Of a stretch of 33,829 bases of DNA, positions 1-7,978 are shown piece after piece (the first letter of the stretch is position 1; each line of letters starts with the position of its first letter). The DNA lies in contig DIWG01000062.1 of NCBI GenBank assembly GCA_002423465.1, positions 43,897 through 77,725 on the forward strand. Reading direction: 5' to 3'. Made by a program: the position numbers and the translations under genes. Origin of the DNA: Syntrophaceae bacterium UBA6112. GTDB lineage: Bacteria; Desulfobacterota; Syntrophia; Syntrophales; UBA5619. Below the pieces are notes generated by a model. That model worked only from the letters and a program-made list of their open reading frames with translations. It had not been told where the DNA came from and searched no databases.

Positions 1-1202
1 ATGAAGAGATTCTTCCCGTCGTCCCAGCGGAGCATGCATCCCAGATGCGTGCAGCGGCTGTTGAAGACCGTAAACTGATCGGGATTTGCCTGATGGCTAA
101 CGAAGACCGGTTTGTTCACCGTACTCTCATAGAAGCCGTCTTTCACGGGATAACTGATCTGGGCGGTTTTTACGCTCCTCGCCGGAAAGTCCTCCGCCTT
201 ACCCACATCGACCCACTTTTCGGGACGCTTGCGAAGGGTGGGCGCCAAAGCCGTTGCCGCGAGCACACTCCCTAAAAAGGCGATGGTGATGGCGGCAATC
301 CCCAAGGTGGTCCGGGAGAGAAATTCGCGCCGTGATGCCAGAGCCGGAGACGGAACCGCCGGAAGCAGATCCTCCGGTTCGGGTGTCAACGCAGCGGGCG
401 CCGTGCTCTGAGGCGGCATCAGCTTGGGGACACCTTGCCGCAAGGTGTCCCCTTGATCGCTCCGGACCGTCGATCGCGGCTTCAGGGCCTCCTTGGCCGC
501 CAGCATCTGGATGTATTTGATGGCCCGGGTGGCGCTGATCTCTTTGGGGCAGACCTCGGTGCAATTCAGCTCCGTACGGCAATGATAGCAACTTCCCAGC
601 GACCGGGCCAGGCGTTCCTCATGGAGACCGTCGCGGCTGTCCGCCAACAGCGTAAAGACGCGATTCAGGGCGGCCGGTCCCAGGTAATCCTTGTGCCAGT
701 TCGCCATGGTGCAACTGGAGACGCAGCAGCCGCAGGCGATGCATTCCGTCGATGATTCGATGACCTGGCGCTCCCGGGAATCAGGCCGGATGAGCGCCGG
801 TTCCGACAGTTCCCGGGCGGCATGGAAATAGGTCAGTCCCTCTTCATATTTCCGGAAGAAAGGCTCCATGTCGACGACAAGATCCTTGACGACGGGAAAA
901 TGGTTCAGCGGACGGATCGTCACTTCCTCCCCTTTGAGGTCGGCCAGAATCGTTTTGCATGCCAGGGCTTCCCGGCCATTGATTACCATGCCGCAGGAGC
1001 CGCACATGCTGACGCGGCAGGCGTAACGGAAGGCCAGGGATGGATCCTGGGTTTTCTGCAGACGGATCAGCACATCGAGAATGGTGGTCAGACTTTCATC
1101 GTCGGTCTTCAGCTCAAAGCGGTCAAAATGACCCGGACCGCCCGCGGCCGGGTCATAGCGAAATACCTTGATGAGTCTTGTTTTCGGCGCATGACTTGCC
1201 AT
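1..1202 (-). CDS. sdhB: Succinate dehydrogenase/fumarate reductase iron-sulfur subunit fused to a Rieske domain (partial)
   Basis: The frame is open for 400 codons from the ATG at 1202 and runs off the left edge. Residues 1-245 are a complete SdhB/FrdB: [2Fe-2S] ligands C62, C67, C70 and C82, a CIACGCCVSSC block (154-164) and C208/C214/C218 for the [4Fe-4S] and [3Fe-4S] centres. A Pro-rich linker follows, then a Tat-like SRREFL (290-295), a hydrophobic segment (about 300-322) and the first Rieske box CTHLGC (C384, H386, C389). The second Rieske box would lie outside the window. SdhB carries electrons from flavin to quinone on the cytoplasmic side; Rieske domains of bc-type complexes face outside, so one chain may span the membrane. 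A 27-bp palindrome lies in the linker, just before an ATG at 419-417 that could be a separate Rieske start. It is the last visible gene of the operon, 17 bp after the membrane anchor. Confidence 0.88.
   Translation of the reverse strand, partial: MASHAPKTRLIKVFRYDPAAGGPGHFDRFELKTDDESLTTILDVLIRLQKTQDPSLAFRYACRVSMCGSCGMVINGREALACKTILADLKGEEVTIRPLNHFPVVKDLVVDMEPFFRKYEEGLTYFHAARELSEPALIRPDSRERQVIESSTECIACGCCVSSCTMANWHKDYLGPAALNRVFTLLADSRDGLHEERLARSLGSCYHCRTELNCTEVCPKEISATRAIKYIQMLAAKEALKPRSTVRSDQGDTLRQGVPKLMPPQSTAPAALTPEPEDLLPAVPSPALASRREFLSRTTLGIAAITIAFLGSVLAATALAPTLRKRPEKWVDVGKAEDFPARSVKTAQISYPVKDGFYESTVNKPVFVSHQANPDQFTVFNSRCTHLGCMLRWDDGKNLF
426..452. repeat. Perfect palindrome in the SdhB-Rieske linker
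   Basis: Arms GGGGACACCTTG (426-437) and CAAGGTGTCCCC (441-452) are perfectly complementary with a CCG loop. The element is translated in frame as about residues 251-259 of the fusion protein. It has the look of a REP-like unit inserted at the domain junction. It shares a GGGGACA core with the element at 31282-31311, and GGGACA with that at 27360-27383. Confidence 0.8.
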
Positions 1203-1219
1203 GGATCCATCGCTCCTCT

Positions 1220-1564
1220 TTAATAGATGCCGTTCCAGACCAGGACGAAGATGACGACGCCCAAGGCGGCCAGCCCTCCGATGAGGGCCTTCTGATATTT
1301 GACGTTCACCAGCCCGAAATCGAGCAGGATGACCCGAAGCCCCAGCGCCACGTGGAAAACGACTGTCAGCAGCAGCAAAAACTGAATCAGGGGACGGTGG
1401 GGCAACGTCACGTGTATGGCGAGCAGGACGATGATGGCCAGCGCGGAGATCCGCTGCCAGAGCCAGGCCCACATGCCTGCCTGCGTGCTGCGCCAGCGGT
1501 TCGGGTCCAGTTCATTCCGTCTCAGGGGATTGCGAAACTCTACTTTCTTCTCATCTTCCATCAT
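1220..1564 (-). CDS. Succinate dehydrogenase-type membrane anchor (SdhD-like cytochrome b subunit)
   Basis: A 114-residue protein with three predicted membrane helices (about 34-54, 58-80 and 92-111). The stretch WLWQRIS before helix 1 and HVALGLRVILLDFG at 71-84 resemble the helix 2 region of SdhD, where the His is a haem b ligand; H71 is the likely equivalent, and H51 and H56 are also present. Its role would be to anchor the A and B subunits at the inner membrane and to form the quinone site. It lies between the flavoprotein (33 bp upstream) and the iron-sulfur subunit (17 bp downstream). Classical four-subunit enzymes have two such anchors. Only one is visible here, so it may dimerise, the partner may lie beyond the left edge, or the helix of the Rieske fusion may take its place (inference). 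Confidence 0.8.
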   Translation of the reverse strand: MMEDEKKVEFRNPLRRNELDPNRWRSTQAGMWAWLWQRISALAIIVLLAIHVTLPHRPLIQFLLLLTVVFHVALGLRVILLDFGLVNVKYQKALIGGLAALGVVIFVLVWNGIY

Positions 1565-1597
1565 CGGACTCCTTGGGCAGACCCTCTGAGAGGGATG

Positions 1598-3313
1598 CTA
1601 ATACACGACATCGGTCGGTTTCATGTATTTCAGGGCCACCGGCCGCTTCTCCAGGGTCGGTTTGCCGTTCGCACCCCGGTTAAGAAAGGTATTGAATAAT
1701 CCGTAGCCGTCATCCTGTTTGGGATAATCGAGGCGGAAATGGGCGCCTCGCGTCTCCTGACGCTGCAGGGCCGAAGCGCTGATCATGCGAGAGACATCCA
1801 GCATATTGAACAGGGCGATCCAGTCCTGCCAGACCATGTTGTAGGCCCGCCCCCCCGTACCCGTAAGTTGCACCGTCAGAACTTCCTGGTGGATCTTTTC
1901 GATCCTGTCGATCGCCTCCTGCAGCTTCTCTTCCGTGCGGGCGATGCCCACATGGGTCCAGTTCATTTCCCGGAGCTCGTCTCGGAGCGTCAGCGGCGAG
2001 GGGCCGCCGGTCCGCGCGAAGGGCGCCAGATAGTGGGCCACCAGGTGCTCGATCTGGCGCGCATCCGCCCGGGGGATACCCCGTTCCTGCTTCAGATACT
2101 GAACCATTGATTTTCCCGCCTGACGACCATAGACACAGGAATCGGCAATGCCGTTCCCGCCAAGGCGATTGGCGCCATGAACGCCGCCGGCGTCTTCACC
2201 GGCCGCGAACAGCCGTTCAAGCGAAGTATGGCAGGCCGTATCAATGACCGCGCCGCCCATCATGAAATGGGCGGCCGGTGAAACCGGAACCGGCTTGCGA
2301 GCCAGGTCATAACCGAAGAGCTTGCAGCGCGTGTACATGCCGGGAAAGTTCTTCTCCACAAACTCGGCGCCCAGATGGGCCGCCATCATATCGACACCGC
2401 CGTGCTCACAGCCGCGACCGGCCATCATTTCGAGGAATGAGGAACGGCTCATCACGTCCCGGGTGGCGCGTTCCATCTTCACGGGATCGTAACGCTGCAT
2501 ATACCTTTCACCGAGACCGTTGAGCATGTAGGCACCCGCCCCTCTGAGCCCTTCTTCCAGAAGCGAACCTGCCACGACCGATCCGGGCACGATCAGCCCG
2601 GTCGGATGGAACTGGAGCATCTCCATATCCACCATCCGCACGCCGGCCCGGTAAAGCATGCCCAAACCGTCAAGCGTTTTTTCAGGACCCGGGGCAAAGA
2701 ACCGGTAACTGGTTGGACCGCCACCCGTAGCCACGAGCGTTGCCGCCGCTTCCACGATGAAAAAATCTCCCTGCTTGATATCCACGCAAAGAGCGCCGAC
2801 AATCTCCTTACCGGTTTTATCGGGCAGCAGGTCCAGGGCGCGGCACTCTTCCAGGACCCGGATGCCGCGCTTCATGATCTGCTCGGTGGTGCGGCTGATA
2901 ATCTCGATGCCCGTCAGATCCCCCTTGTGGACGGTCCTGTCGAAAGATTGGCCGGCAAAGGGTTTCTGATGAACCGTTCCGTCCGGAAACCGGTCGAAAA
3001 AGCAGCCGTAGAGGGTCTCCATCTCTTTGATCGTGGGTGTCGCCTGCTCCACAAGCGTTTTCGCCAGTTCCTGATTGTTGACGTACTGGCCCCCTTTCAA
3101 CGTGTCCCGGAGATGCTTTTCGTGGGAATCCGCCGAGTTGAGGACCACGTTGAAGCCGCCCTGCACCATGCGGCTGCAGCCGCCCTTCCCCTGAAGCGCC
3201 TTGGTGACGATGACGATGTTGAGATCGGGATTGGCGTCAAAGGCATTGAGCGCCGCCAGTTGCGCCGCGCCACCCATGCCGATGATGAGTATGTCGGTTC
3301 TGATCTTCTTCAT
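1598..3313 (-). CDS. sdhA: Succinate dehydrogenase/fumarate reductase-type flavoprotein subunit
   Basis: A 571-residue member of the SdhA/FrdA/NadB family. It has the N-terminal FAD Rossmann motif (IGMGGAAQLAA, 11-21), QFHPTG with H236, TRDV with R285, PAAHFMMGG with H349 and HGANRLGGNG with R383. These match the substrate-binding and catalytic His/Arg set of fumarate reductases (H232, R287, H355 and R390 in E. coli FrdA). The His that links FAD covalently in SdhA/FrdA is replaced: an ungapped alignment to the QGG motif (51-53) puts Cys46 there, so FAD is probably non-covalent, as in L-aspartate oxidase. With the anchor and iron-sulfur genes downstream it should form a membrane quinone-linked oxidoreductase for succinate, fumarate or a related dicarboxylate. 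The adjoining TRAP genes fit a dicarboxylate substrate (inference). Confidence 0.87.
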   Translation of the reverse strand: MKKIRTDILIIGMGGAAQLAALNAFDANPDLNIVIVTKALQGKGGCSRMVQGGFNVVLNSADSHEKHLRDTLKGGQYVNNQELAKTLVEQATPTIKEMETLYGCFFDRFPDGTVHQKPFAGQSFDRTVHKGDLTGIEIISRTTEQIMKRGIRVLEECRALDLLPDKTGKEIVGALCVDIKQGDFFIVEAAATLVATGGGPTSYRFFAPGPEKTLDGLGMLYRAGVRMVDMEMLQFHPTGLIVPGSVVAGSLLEEGLRGAGAYMLNGLGERYMQRYDPVKMERATRDVMSRSSFLEMMAGRGCEHGGVDMMAAHLGAEFVEKNFPGMYTRCKLFGYDLARKPVPVSPAAHFMMGGAVIDTACHTSLERLFAAGEDAGGVHGANRLGGNGIADSCVYGRQAGKSMVQYLKQERGIPRADARQIEHLVAHYLAPFARTGGPSPLTLRDELREMNWTHVGIARTEEKLQEAIDRIEKIHQEVLTVQLTGTGGRAYNMVWQDWIALFNMLDVSRMISASALQRQETRGAHFRLDYPKQDDGYGLFNTFLNRGANGKPTLEKRPVALKYMKPTDVVY

Positions 3314-3385
3314 TTTTCAATTTCCCTTAATTGGGATCAAGGTCCTCGCTGAAATCCAAAACTGTACTAAAAGAAAAGATGCATT

Positions 3386-4654
3386 TTACCGATGATAAAC
3401 CAGATAAGGAAGCCAAGTCGATACCTGGGGAACGAAGACGGTGATCAGATTCAATATCACGATGCCGATCAAAAAAGGGATGACTTTTCGAAACACGGCG
3501 GTTGAGGAAACGTTGGCCACTGAAGCGGCGGTATATAAATTCAGGGCGATGGGAGGGGTGCAGTAACCGATCGCGGCGGCCGTGCAGATCACGACGCCGA
3601 ACTGCAGAGGGTCGACGCCGAGCTTCAGGAGCGAAGGCCAGAAGATCGGAACCATTACGACCATGGTGCTGATTTCTTCCAGCATAAACCCCAGGAAGAG
3701 CATCAGCCCCATCACCATCAGGAGTATCCCCATTTTTCCAAATCCCAGCGCTATCGAAGCCAACTCCGTCGGAACGCCCAGCATGGTTGCGACGGCATTC
3801 ACGCCATAGGCCATGGCCACAAGAACGAATATCATGCTGGTGGTCCGGACGGAGGTTCGCAGCGATTTAATAATCCCCTGCCAGGTGAGCTGCCGGTATA
3901 CAAGACATCCGATGATCGCCGCATAAATGCAGGCCAGGGCCGCCGCTTCAACGGGAGTGGCAATGCCGCCGTAGATTCCGCCCAGGATCACCACGGGCAC
4001 GCCCAAGAGAGGGATAACTTCGTATAGGATTCGTCCCCTCTCTTTCCAGGTGTACTTCTTTTTGCTCCGGATCCTTCCTTCGGGCATGATGAGGACGACC
4101 GCATAGAGAATCAAGATCAGCAGAATCCCCGGCACGATCCCGGCCAGGAACATCGGCCCCACGGGAGTCTCCGTGATCCCGCAGTAAATGATGAATGGGT
4201 TGCTGGGCGGAATGAGCATGCCCAGGATCCCGCCCGCCGATACCAGCGCCGCGCTCCAGGCCCGGTCATAACCCTGTTCCTCCATCATCGGGATCATGAT
4301 GGAGCCCACTGCCGCCACCGCACTCACGATGGATCCCGAACAGGCGCCGAAGAAGGCGCAACTGAGAACCATCACCAACGCCAATCCTCCGGGCACCCAG
4401 CCGAAAAAGGCGTCGACCATCCTGACCAAACGGTGCATGGAGGTTCCTTCCACCATGAGGTACCCGCTGAGCATGAAGAGGGGAATGGCCAACCAGATCT
4501 CGCGGTGCAATGCACCCGCTACGGAGGCAATAATCGCCTCCAAAGGGATATCTGCGGCCCAGGCGCCCAACCCGGCGCTATACCCCAACCCGGCGTAAAG
4601 TGCGACGCCGGAGAGCAATGAGACAAGTCCGAGGACAACGAGAGTGATGGCCAT
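3386..4654 (-). CDS. dctM: TRAP transporter large permease DctM
   Basis: A 422-residue, strongly hydrophobic protein with about 12 membrane segments, of the TRAP DctM (IT superfamily) type. Typical pieces are IPLFMLSGYLM, CAFFGACSGSIVSAVAAVGSIMIPMM and LIPPSNPFIIY in the first half, with the mirrored block IGYCTPPIALNLY near the C-terminus. The start at 4654 is chosen because AGGAGA precedes it at the right spacing and the protein begins straight in a membrane helix; an upstream ATG would add 36 hydrophilic residues that overlap dctQ. It is the channel subunit, driven by the Na+ or H+ gradient, and lies 11 bp after dctQ. Confidence 0.93.
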   Translation of the reverse strand: MAITLVVLGLVSLLSGVALYAGLGYSAGLGAWAADIPLEAIIASVAGALHREIWLAIPLFMLSGYLMVEGTSMHRLVRMVDAFFGWVPGGLALVMVLSCAFFGACSGSIVSAVAAVGSIMIPMMEEQGYDRAWSAALVSAGGILGMLIPPSNPFIIYCGITETPVGPMFLAGIVPGILLILILYAVVLIMPEGRIRSKKKYTWKERGRILYEVIPLLGVPVVILGGIYGGIATPVEAAALACIYAAIIGCLVYRQLTWQGIIKSLRTSVRTTSMIFVLVAMAYGVNAVATMLGVPTELASIALGFGKMGILLMVMGLMLFLGFMLEEISTMVVMVPIFWPSLLKLGVDPLQFGVVICTAAAIGYCTPPIALNLYTAASVANVSSTAVFRKVIPFLIGIVILNLITVFVPQVSTWLPYLVYHR

Positions 4655-4665
4655 TTGTCTTCTCC

Positions 4666-5184
4666 TTAGATCTTCTTTTTCATCAATGAGACGATCAGGA
4701 CTTCCACGGTAAAGAGAAGCATTAAGAAAAAACCCAGAATCAATGCAATCGATGTCGTCCACTGGGGGATCCTCCGGCCGAAGAACTCAAAGTCGAAGGT
4801 GGCATTGACCTCGATCAAATGAACCGTGTATTCCCAGGCCAGATACAGGACCAGGGCACAGAACAGGGCCTCGGTCAATCGCAGAAGAAGGTGCAGGATC
4901 CAGAGCGCTTTTCTCTTTTCGCGCTTTTGGAGATATTCCAGCAGTACCTCCACATTGAGATGTTGGTTGCTTCGGGACAACAGCCCTGCCGGAATAAAAA
5001 CCAGATAGAAGAACAGAATCGAGGAGCTTTGCTCAAACCAACGAAAATTGATAAAGAATACGTATCGGAGGATCACCACGATGCCAAGTTGGACCGCAAT
5101 GAGGGCCAAGACAAATATGCTGGTCCAGTCCATCAATTTCGTTGTGCCGAACAGAAATCCCTGAACCAATCTTTTTATCGACAT
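4666..5184 (-). CDS. dctQ: TRAP transporter small permease DctQ
   Basis: A 172-residue protein with four predicted membrane helices (about 15-40, 50-70, 95-115 and 138-165), the normal DctQ size and topology. The WFEQSS...FFYLVFIPAGLL region is typical of the family. The start at 5184 has a strong AGGAGGAATCC ribosome site; the longer reading upstream overlaps dctP and is not family-like. DctQ pairs with DctM to form the membrane part of the importer and interacts with the loaded binding protein. It lies between dctP, separated by a stem-loop, and dctM. Confidence 0.92.
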   Translation of the reverse strand: MSIKRLVQGFLFGTTKLMDWTSIFVLALIAVQLGIVVILRYVFFINFRWFEQSSSILFFYLVFIPAGLLSRSNQHLNVEVLLEYLQKREKRKALWILHLLLRLTEALFCALVLYLAWEYTVHLIEVNATFDFEFFGRRIPQWTTSIALILGFFLMLLFTVEVLIVSLMKKKI

Positions 5185-5201
5185 GGATTCCTCCTGCCCT
5201 T

Positions 5202-5230
5202 GGGTGGAAGGGACCTTCTCCCTCCCACCC
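5202..5230 (-). other. Intercistronic stem-loop between dctP and dctQ
   Basis: On the transcript, an 11-bp stem (5220-5230 with 5202-5212, ten Watson-Crick pairs and one G-U) closes a 7-base loop. It sits in the 95-bp gap after dctP and just before the dctQ ribosome site. There is no U-tract, so it is not an obvious terminator. Hairpins after binding-protein genes commonly protect the upstream message and give excess binding protein over membrane subunits (inference). Confidence 0.6.
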
Positions 5231-5279
5231 GCAAATCCGCGATGGGTTTCTCCGGGCGACCCGGGATAGAAGTATCCGG

Positions 5280-6404
5280 CTATTTCTTGAGCTTTCCGCC
5301 GTAGATCTCGACGTAGTATTTCTCCCAAGCTTCCTTTACCCCGGAGAACTTCCCGTTCTTCAAGGTATAGCCGGCCACCTTCGCCCCTTCCTCCCACAGG
5401 GGCAATCCCGCGGGATAGTCCCTAATCCTTTTCTCCCAGAGATTGGTTACAACCCAATCCAGCATGGGGAAGAAAACCTCCGGTGCAACCAGAATCTCCT
5501 TCTGGCCGATGGACTGTTCGGCAAATTTGATCATGCTGGATTCCAAATCCTGGATGCGCGCAACGGCCCGCTTCTCCACCTCGGGACAGACTTCTTTCAG
5601 GATGATTTCCTGAATGTCTTTGGGCAGCTTCCGCCAAAAGACGGGACTGACCACCGTCGTGAGAGCGTTGTGATACAGGTAAGGGAGGTGGCGGTACTTG
5701 GTGAACTCGCCCAGACCGGCGGATTTGAGGTTCGGAATCGCCGTTCCAAGAGCGCCATCGACCATCTTGGTTTGAAGCTGGGTATAGTGAGTGGTAAAAT
5801 TGGTGCTCAGTCCCATCGCCCCATACGCGGCCAGGAAGGCATCATCCGAATCCGCCCAGGTGGCGAGTCTTTTTCCCTTCCACTTGTTGAGGGAATCCAG
5901 CTCCCAATCCGTGCTCCAGAGAAGAGGGTTGGAACCGACCCAGCCGATATCGGGCAGGTTCATCAATCCATATTTTTTGCCCATGTAGTCTTCAAGGAAA
6001 TCCTGTACCTTTTTGGATCGATACCATTGGGCCATTTTTTCCTTGTTCGGGAAGAAAAACTGATTCCAGACGAGCGTGCAGGCCGGATCGAGTTTCTGCC
6101 AGTACCAGCCGCTTTGGGCGCCAAACTGGATGACGTTTTTCTGAAGCATCGGGGTTTGTTGATCCAACCCATATAGAGAGGACCCGTAATAGGCTTCGAT
6201 CGCAAGCCGCCCCTTGGTTTTCTCGGTGACCAAATCGACGAAATCTTTATGTTGAAGGCCCACGGCGGTCTCAGGACCCCAAGGGACATTCATGATGGCC
6301 TTGATCGGCTTGCTCGCTGCAAAGGAAAGTGGAATGGCCAGAATGACGCCCAAAAGAAAAATAATCGGAAAAACAAAGATTCTCCACCGCAAAATATTTT
6401 TCAT
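5280..6404 (-). CDS. dctP: TRAP transporter periplasmic solute-binding protein DctP
   Basis: A 374-residue protein with a clear Sec signal peptide (basic MKNILRWR, hydrophobic core to about residue 26, cut near SFAASKP). The mature part resembles the DctP/family 7 TRAP receptors (KPIKAIMNVPWGPE, KWKGKRLATWADSDDAFLAAYG, QTKMVDGALG). It should capture an organic anion in the periplasm and hand it to DctQM. The ATG at 6404 has a GGAGGG ribosome site. Family members bind C4-dicarboxylates, keto acids, aromatic acids and others, and the ligand is not predictable here. It is the first gene of the TRAP block, 263 bp after the thiolase, so it may have its own promoter. Confidence 0.92.
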   Translation of the reverse strand: MKNILRWRIFVFPIIFLLGVILAIPLSFAASKPIKAIMNVPWGPETAVGLQHKDFVDLVTEKTKGRLAIEAYYGSSLYGLDQQTPMLQKNVIQFGAQSGWYWQKLDPACTLVWNQFFFPNKEKMAQWYRSKKVQDFLEDYMGKKYGLMNLPDIGWVGSNPLLWSTDWELDSLNKWKGKRLATWADSDDAFLAAYGAMGLSTNFTTHYTQLQTKMVDGALGTAIPNLKSAGLGEFTKYRHLPYLYHNALTTVVSPVFWRKLPKDIQEIILKEVCPEVEKRAVARIQDLESSMIKFAEQSIGQKEILVAPEVFFPMLDWVVTNLWEKRIRDYPAGLPLWEEGAKVAGYTLKNGKFSGVKEAWEKYYVEIYGGKLKK

Positions 6405-6667
6405 GGTGATTCCCTCCTTCGTATTCCTGACGGTTCTTTTGATGAAAAACCCCTATAACCTTTATGACCTCCTCCTCAGTCCGATGGCAACAGCCCCGCT
6501 ATACAGGGGATCTGTTCTTCTAACAGACTCCATCTGTTCCGTGGCACTCAGGACATGCCGGATTCCGATTCACTCATCTCATCTCCTATCACCTCCCTTA
6601 TCCTCTCTCCTCCGTCGAATTGATGACAAAAAACGTCGAATCGCTGTTTCTCTCTTACGGCGACCGT
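6405..6667. other. Gap between thiolase and dctP with inverted repeats
   Basis: This is the largest gap inside the island. It holds an inverted repeat AACAGA-N5-TCTGTT (6522-6538), a CCCC/GGGG hairpin around 6494-6509, and the octamer CAGGACAT (6549-6556), which repeats a half-site found upstream of the sigma-54 promoter. No convincing promoter, terminator or small gene was seen. Confidence 0.4.
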
Positions 6668-7930
6668 TTATTTTCTCTCTACAATACCGCAGATCCCCAG
6701 CCCGCCGCCACCGCAGATTGTGAGAAGACCGTATCGGGAGCCGCGGCGCGCCATTTCATGAACCAGCGTGGTGAGCCGTACCGCGCCGGTGGCCCCGATG
6801 GGATGCCCCAGTGAAATTCCCGAACCGTTGACGTTGACCTTATTGTCCAGATCTTCCTTGCGGACGCCCATCAGTTTGGCATCGGCAAGAGCCTGGGCGG
6901 CAAAGGCCTCCTGGATTTCGATCAGATCGATGTCGTCGATGGTAAGCTGTGCCTTCGTGAGGGCCTTTGCCACCGCCGCAGGTACGGCCGGATAAGTCAG
7001 TCTCGGATCGGCGCCCGCCACTCCGAAAGACTTGAGGTAGACCAGAGGCTTTGCATGATGTTCCTTCGCCTTCTCGGGCGTCGTGACCACCAGGGCCGCC
7101 GCCGCGTCATTTTCGCTCGATGAATTTCCCGCCGTGCAGACGCCGCCGGGATAGAGGGGATGAAGTTTCGCGAGCCGCTCCATGGAGGTGCCGCGCCGGG
7201 GTGTTTCGTCGGTATCGAAGATTTCCTCTTCGTCTTTTTGCGGGATGCGAATGGGGACAATCTCCTCTCTGAATATCCCCGAATCGATGGCTTTGATCGC
7301 TTTCTGGTGGGAACCCAGGGCCCATCGGTCAACCTCTTCCCGGGTGATTCCCTCCTCCTTCGCCGCCGTCTCCGCCCAGGCCATCATGGAGTTGAGTTCT
7401 CCGAATTTTTCTATGGGCTGATGCATGGGCCTGCCGCGCTGTATTCTGTCGTAAAAGGGCAATCCCCAGAGGGACAGGCTGCCGTGATGACGCGGGAAGA
7501 ATCCCCACTTCGGGTCTTTCCTCCCCCCCACACCCCACTTCATGAATTCCCCGGGAATGTAAAACTCGGCGCGGCTCATGCTTTCCGCTCCGCCTGCCAC
7601 CACAATCCCGGCATTCCCCGTTTCGATCTTCATGGCGGCCGACCAGACGGACTGCAGGCCGGCACAGCACCGCATGTCCAGCGTCATGCCGGGAATTTCC
7701 ACGGGCCACCCCGCCTCAAGGAGTGTCAGGCGGGCCAGATTGGGGGATTCACCGTTGGCGAAGGCCTGCCCCAGAATGACTTCATCAACCTCCTCCGCCT
7801 TTATTCCCGCCTTTTCGATGGCCGCATTGAGGACGATTGCGCCCAGCTTCTCCACGGGGAAATCCCGCAACGATCCGCAATATGCCCCGATGGGCGTCCG
7901 TACCGCACTGATGATGACGACCTCTTGCAT
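6668..7930 (-). CDS. Acetyl-CoA acetyltransferase (thiolase)
   Basis: A 420-residue degradative-type thiolase. The N-terminal half has the nucleophile C88 in DMRCCAGLQS. The C-terminal half has IQEAFAAQAL, NGSGISLGHPIGATGA with the catalytic His, and LTICGGGGLG with the second catalytic Cys. It reversibly cleaves acetoacetyl-CoA or a longer 3-oxoacyl-CoA into acetyl-CoA and a shorter acyl-CoA in the cytoplasm. One oddity is that the NEAFA motif of most thiolases reads QEAFA, changing an Asn near the oxyanion hole to Gln. It lies 48 bp after the carboxyltransferase and before the TRAP genes, consistent with the last carbon-carbon cleavage step of this island. Confidence 0.92.
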   Translation of the reverse strand: MQEVVIISAVRTPIGAYCGSLRDFPVEKLGAIVLNAAIEKAGIKAEEVDEVILGQAFANGESPNLARLTLLEAGWPVEIPGMTLDMRCCAGLQSVWSAAMKIETGNAGIVVAGGAESMSRAEFYIPGEFMKWGVGGRKDPKWGFFPRHHGSLSLWGLPFYDRIQRGRPMHQPIEKFGELNSMMAWAETAAKEEGITREEVDRWALGSHQKAIKAIDSGIFREEIVPIRIPQKDEEEIFDTDETPRRGTSMERLAKLHPLYPGGVCTAGNSSSENDAAAALVVTTPEKAKEHHAKPLVYLKSFGVAGADPRLTYPAVPAAVAKALTKAQLTIDDIDLIEIQEAFAAQALADAKLMGVRKEDLDNKVNVNGSGISLGHPIGATGAVRLTTLVHEMARRGSRYGLLTICGGGGLGICGIVERK

Positions 7931-7978
7931 GCTGTTCCTCTTTCTTTCATCGACTCTTTCTATTGAAAATCCCCGAAA

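Noticed and set aside
6541..6560. TGGCAC at 6542 as a sigma-54 promoter on the plus strand
   Set aside because: The next GC is two bases too far away, and no plus-strand gene follows.
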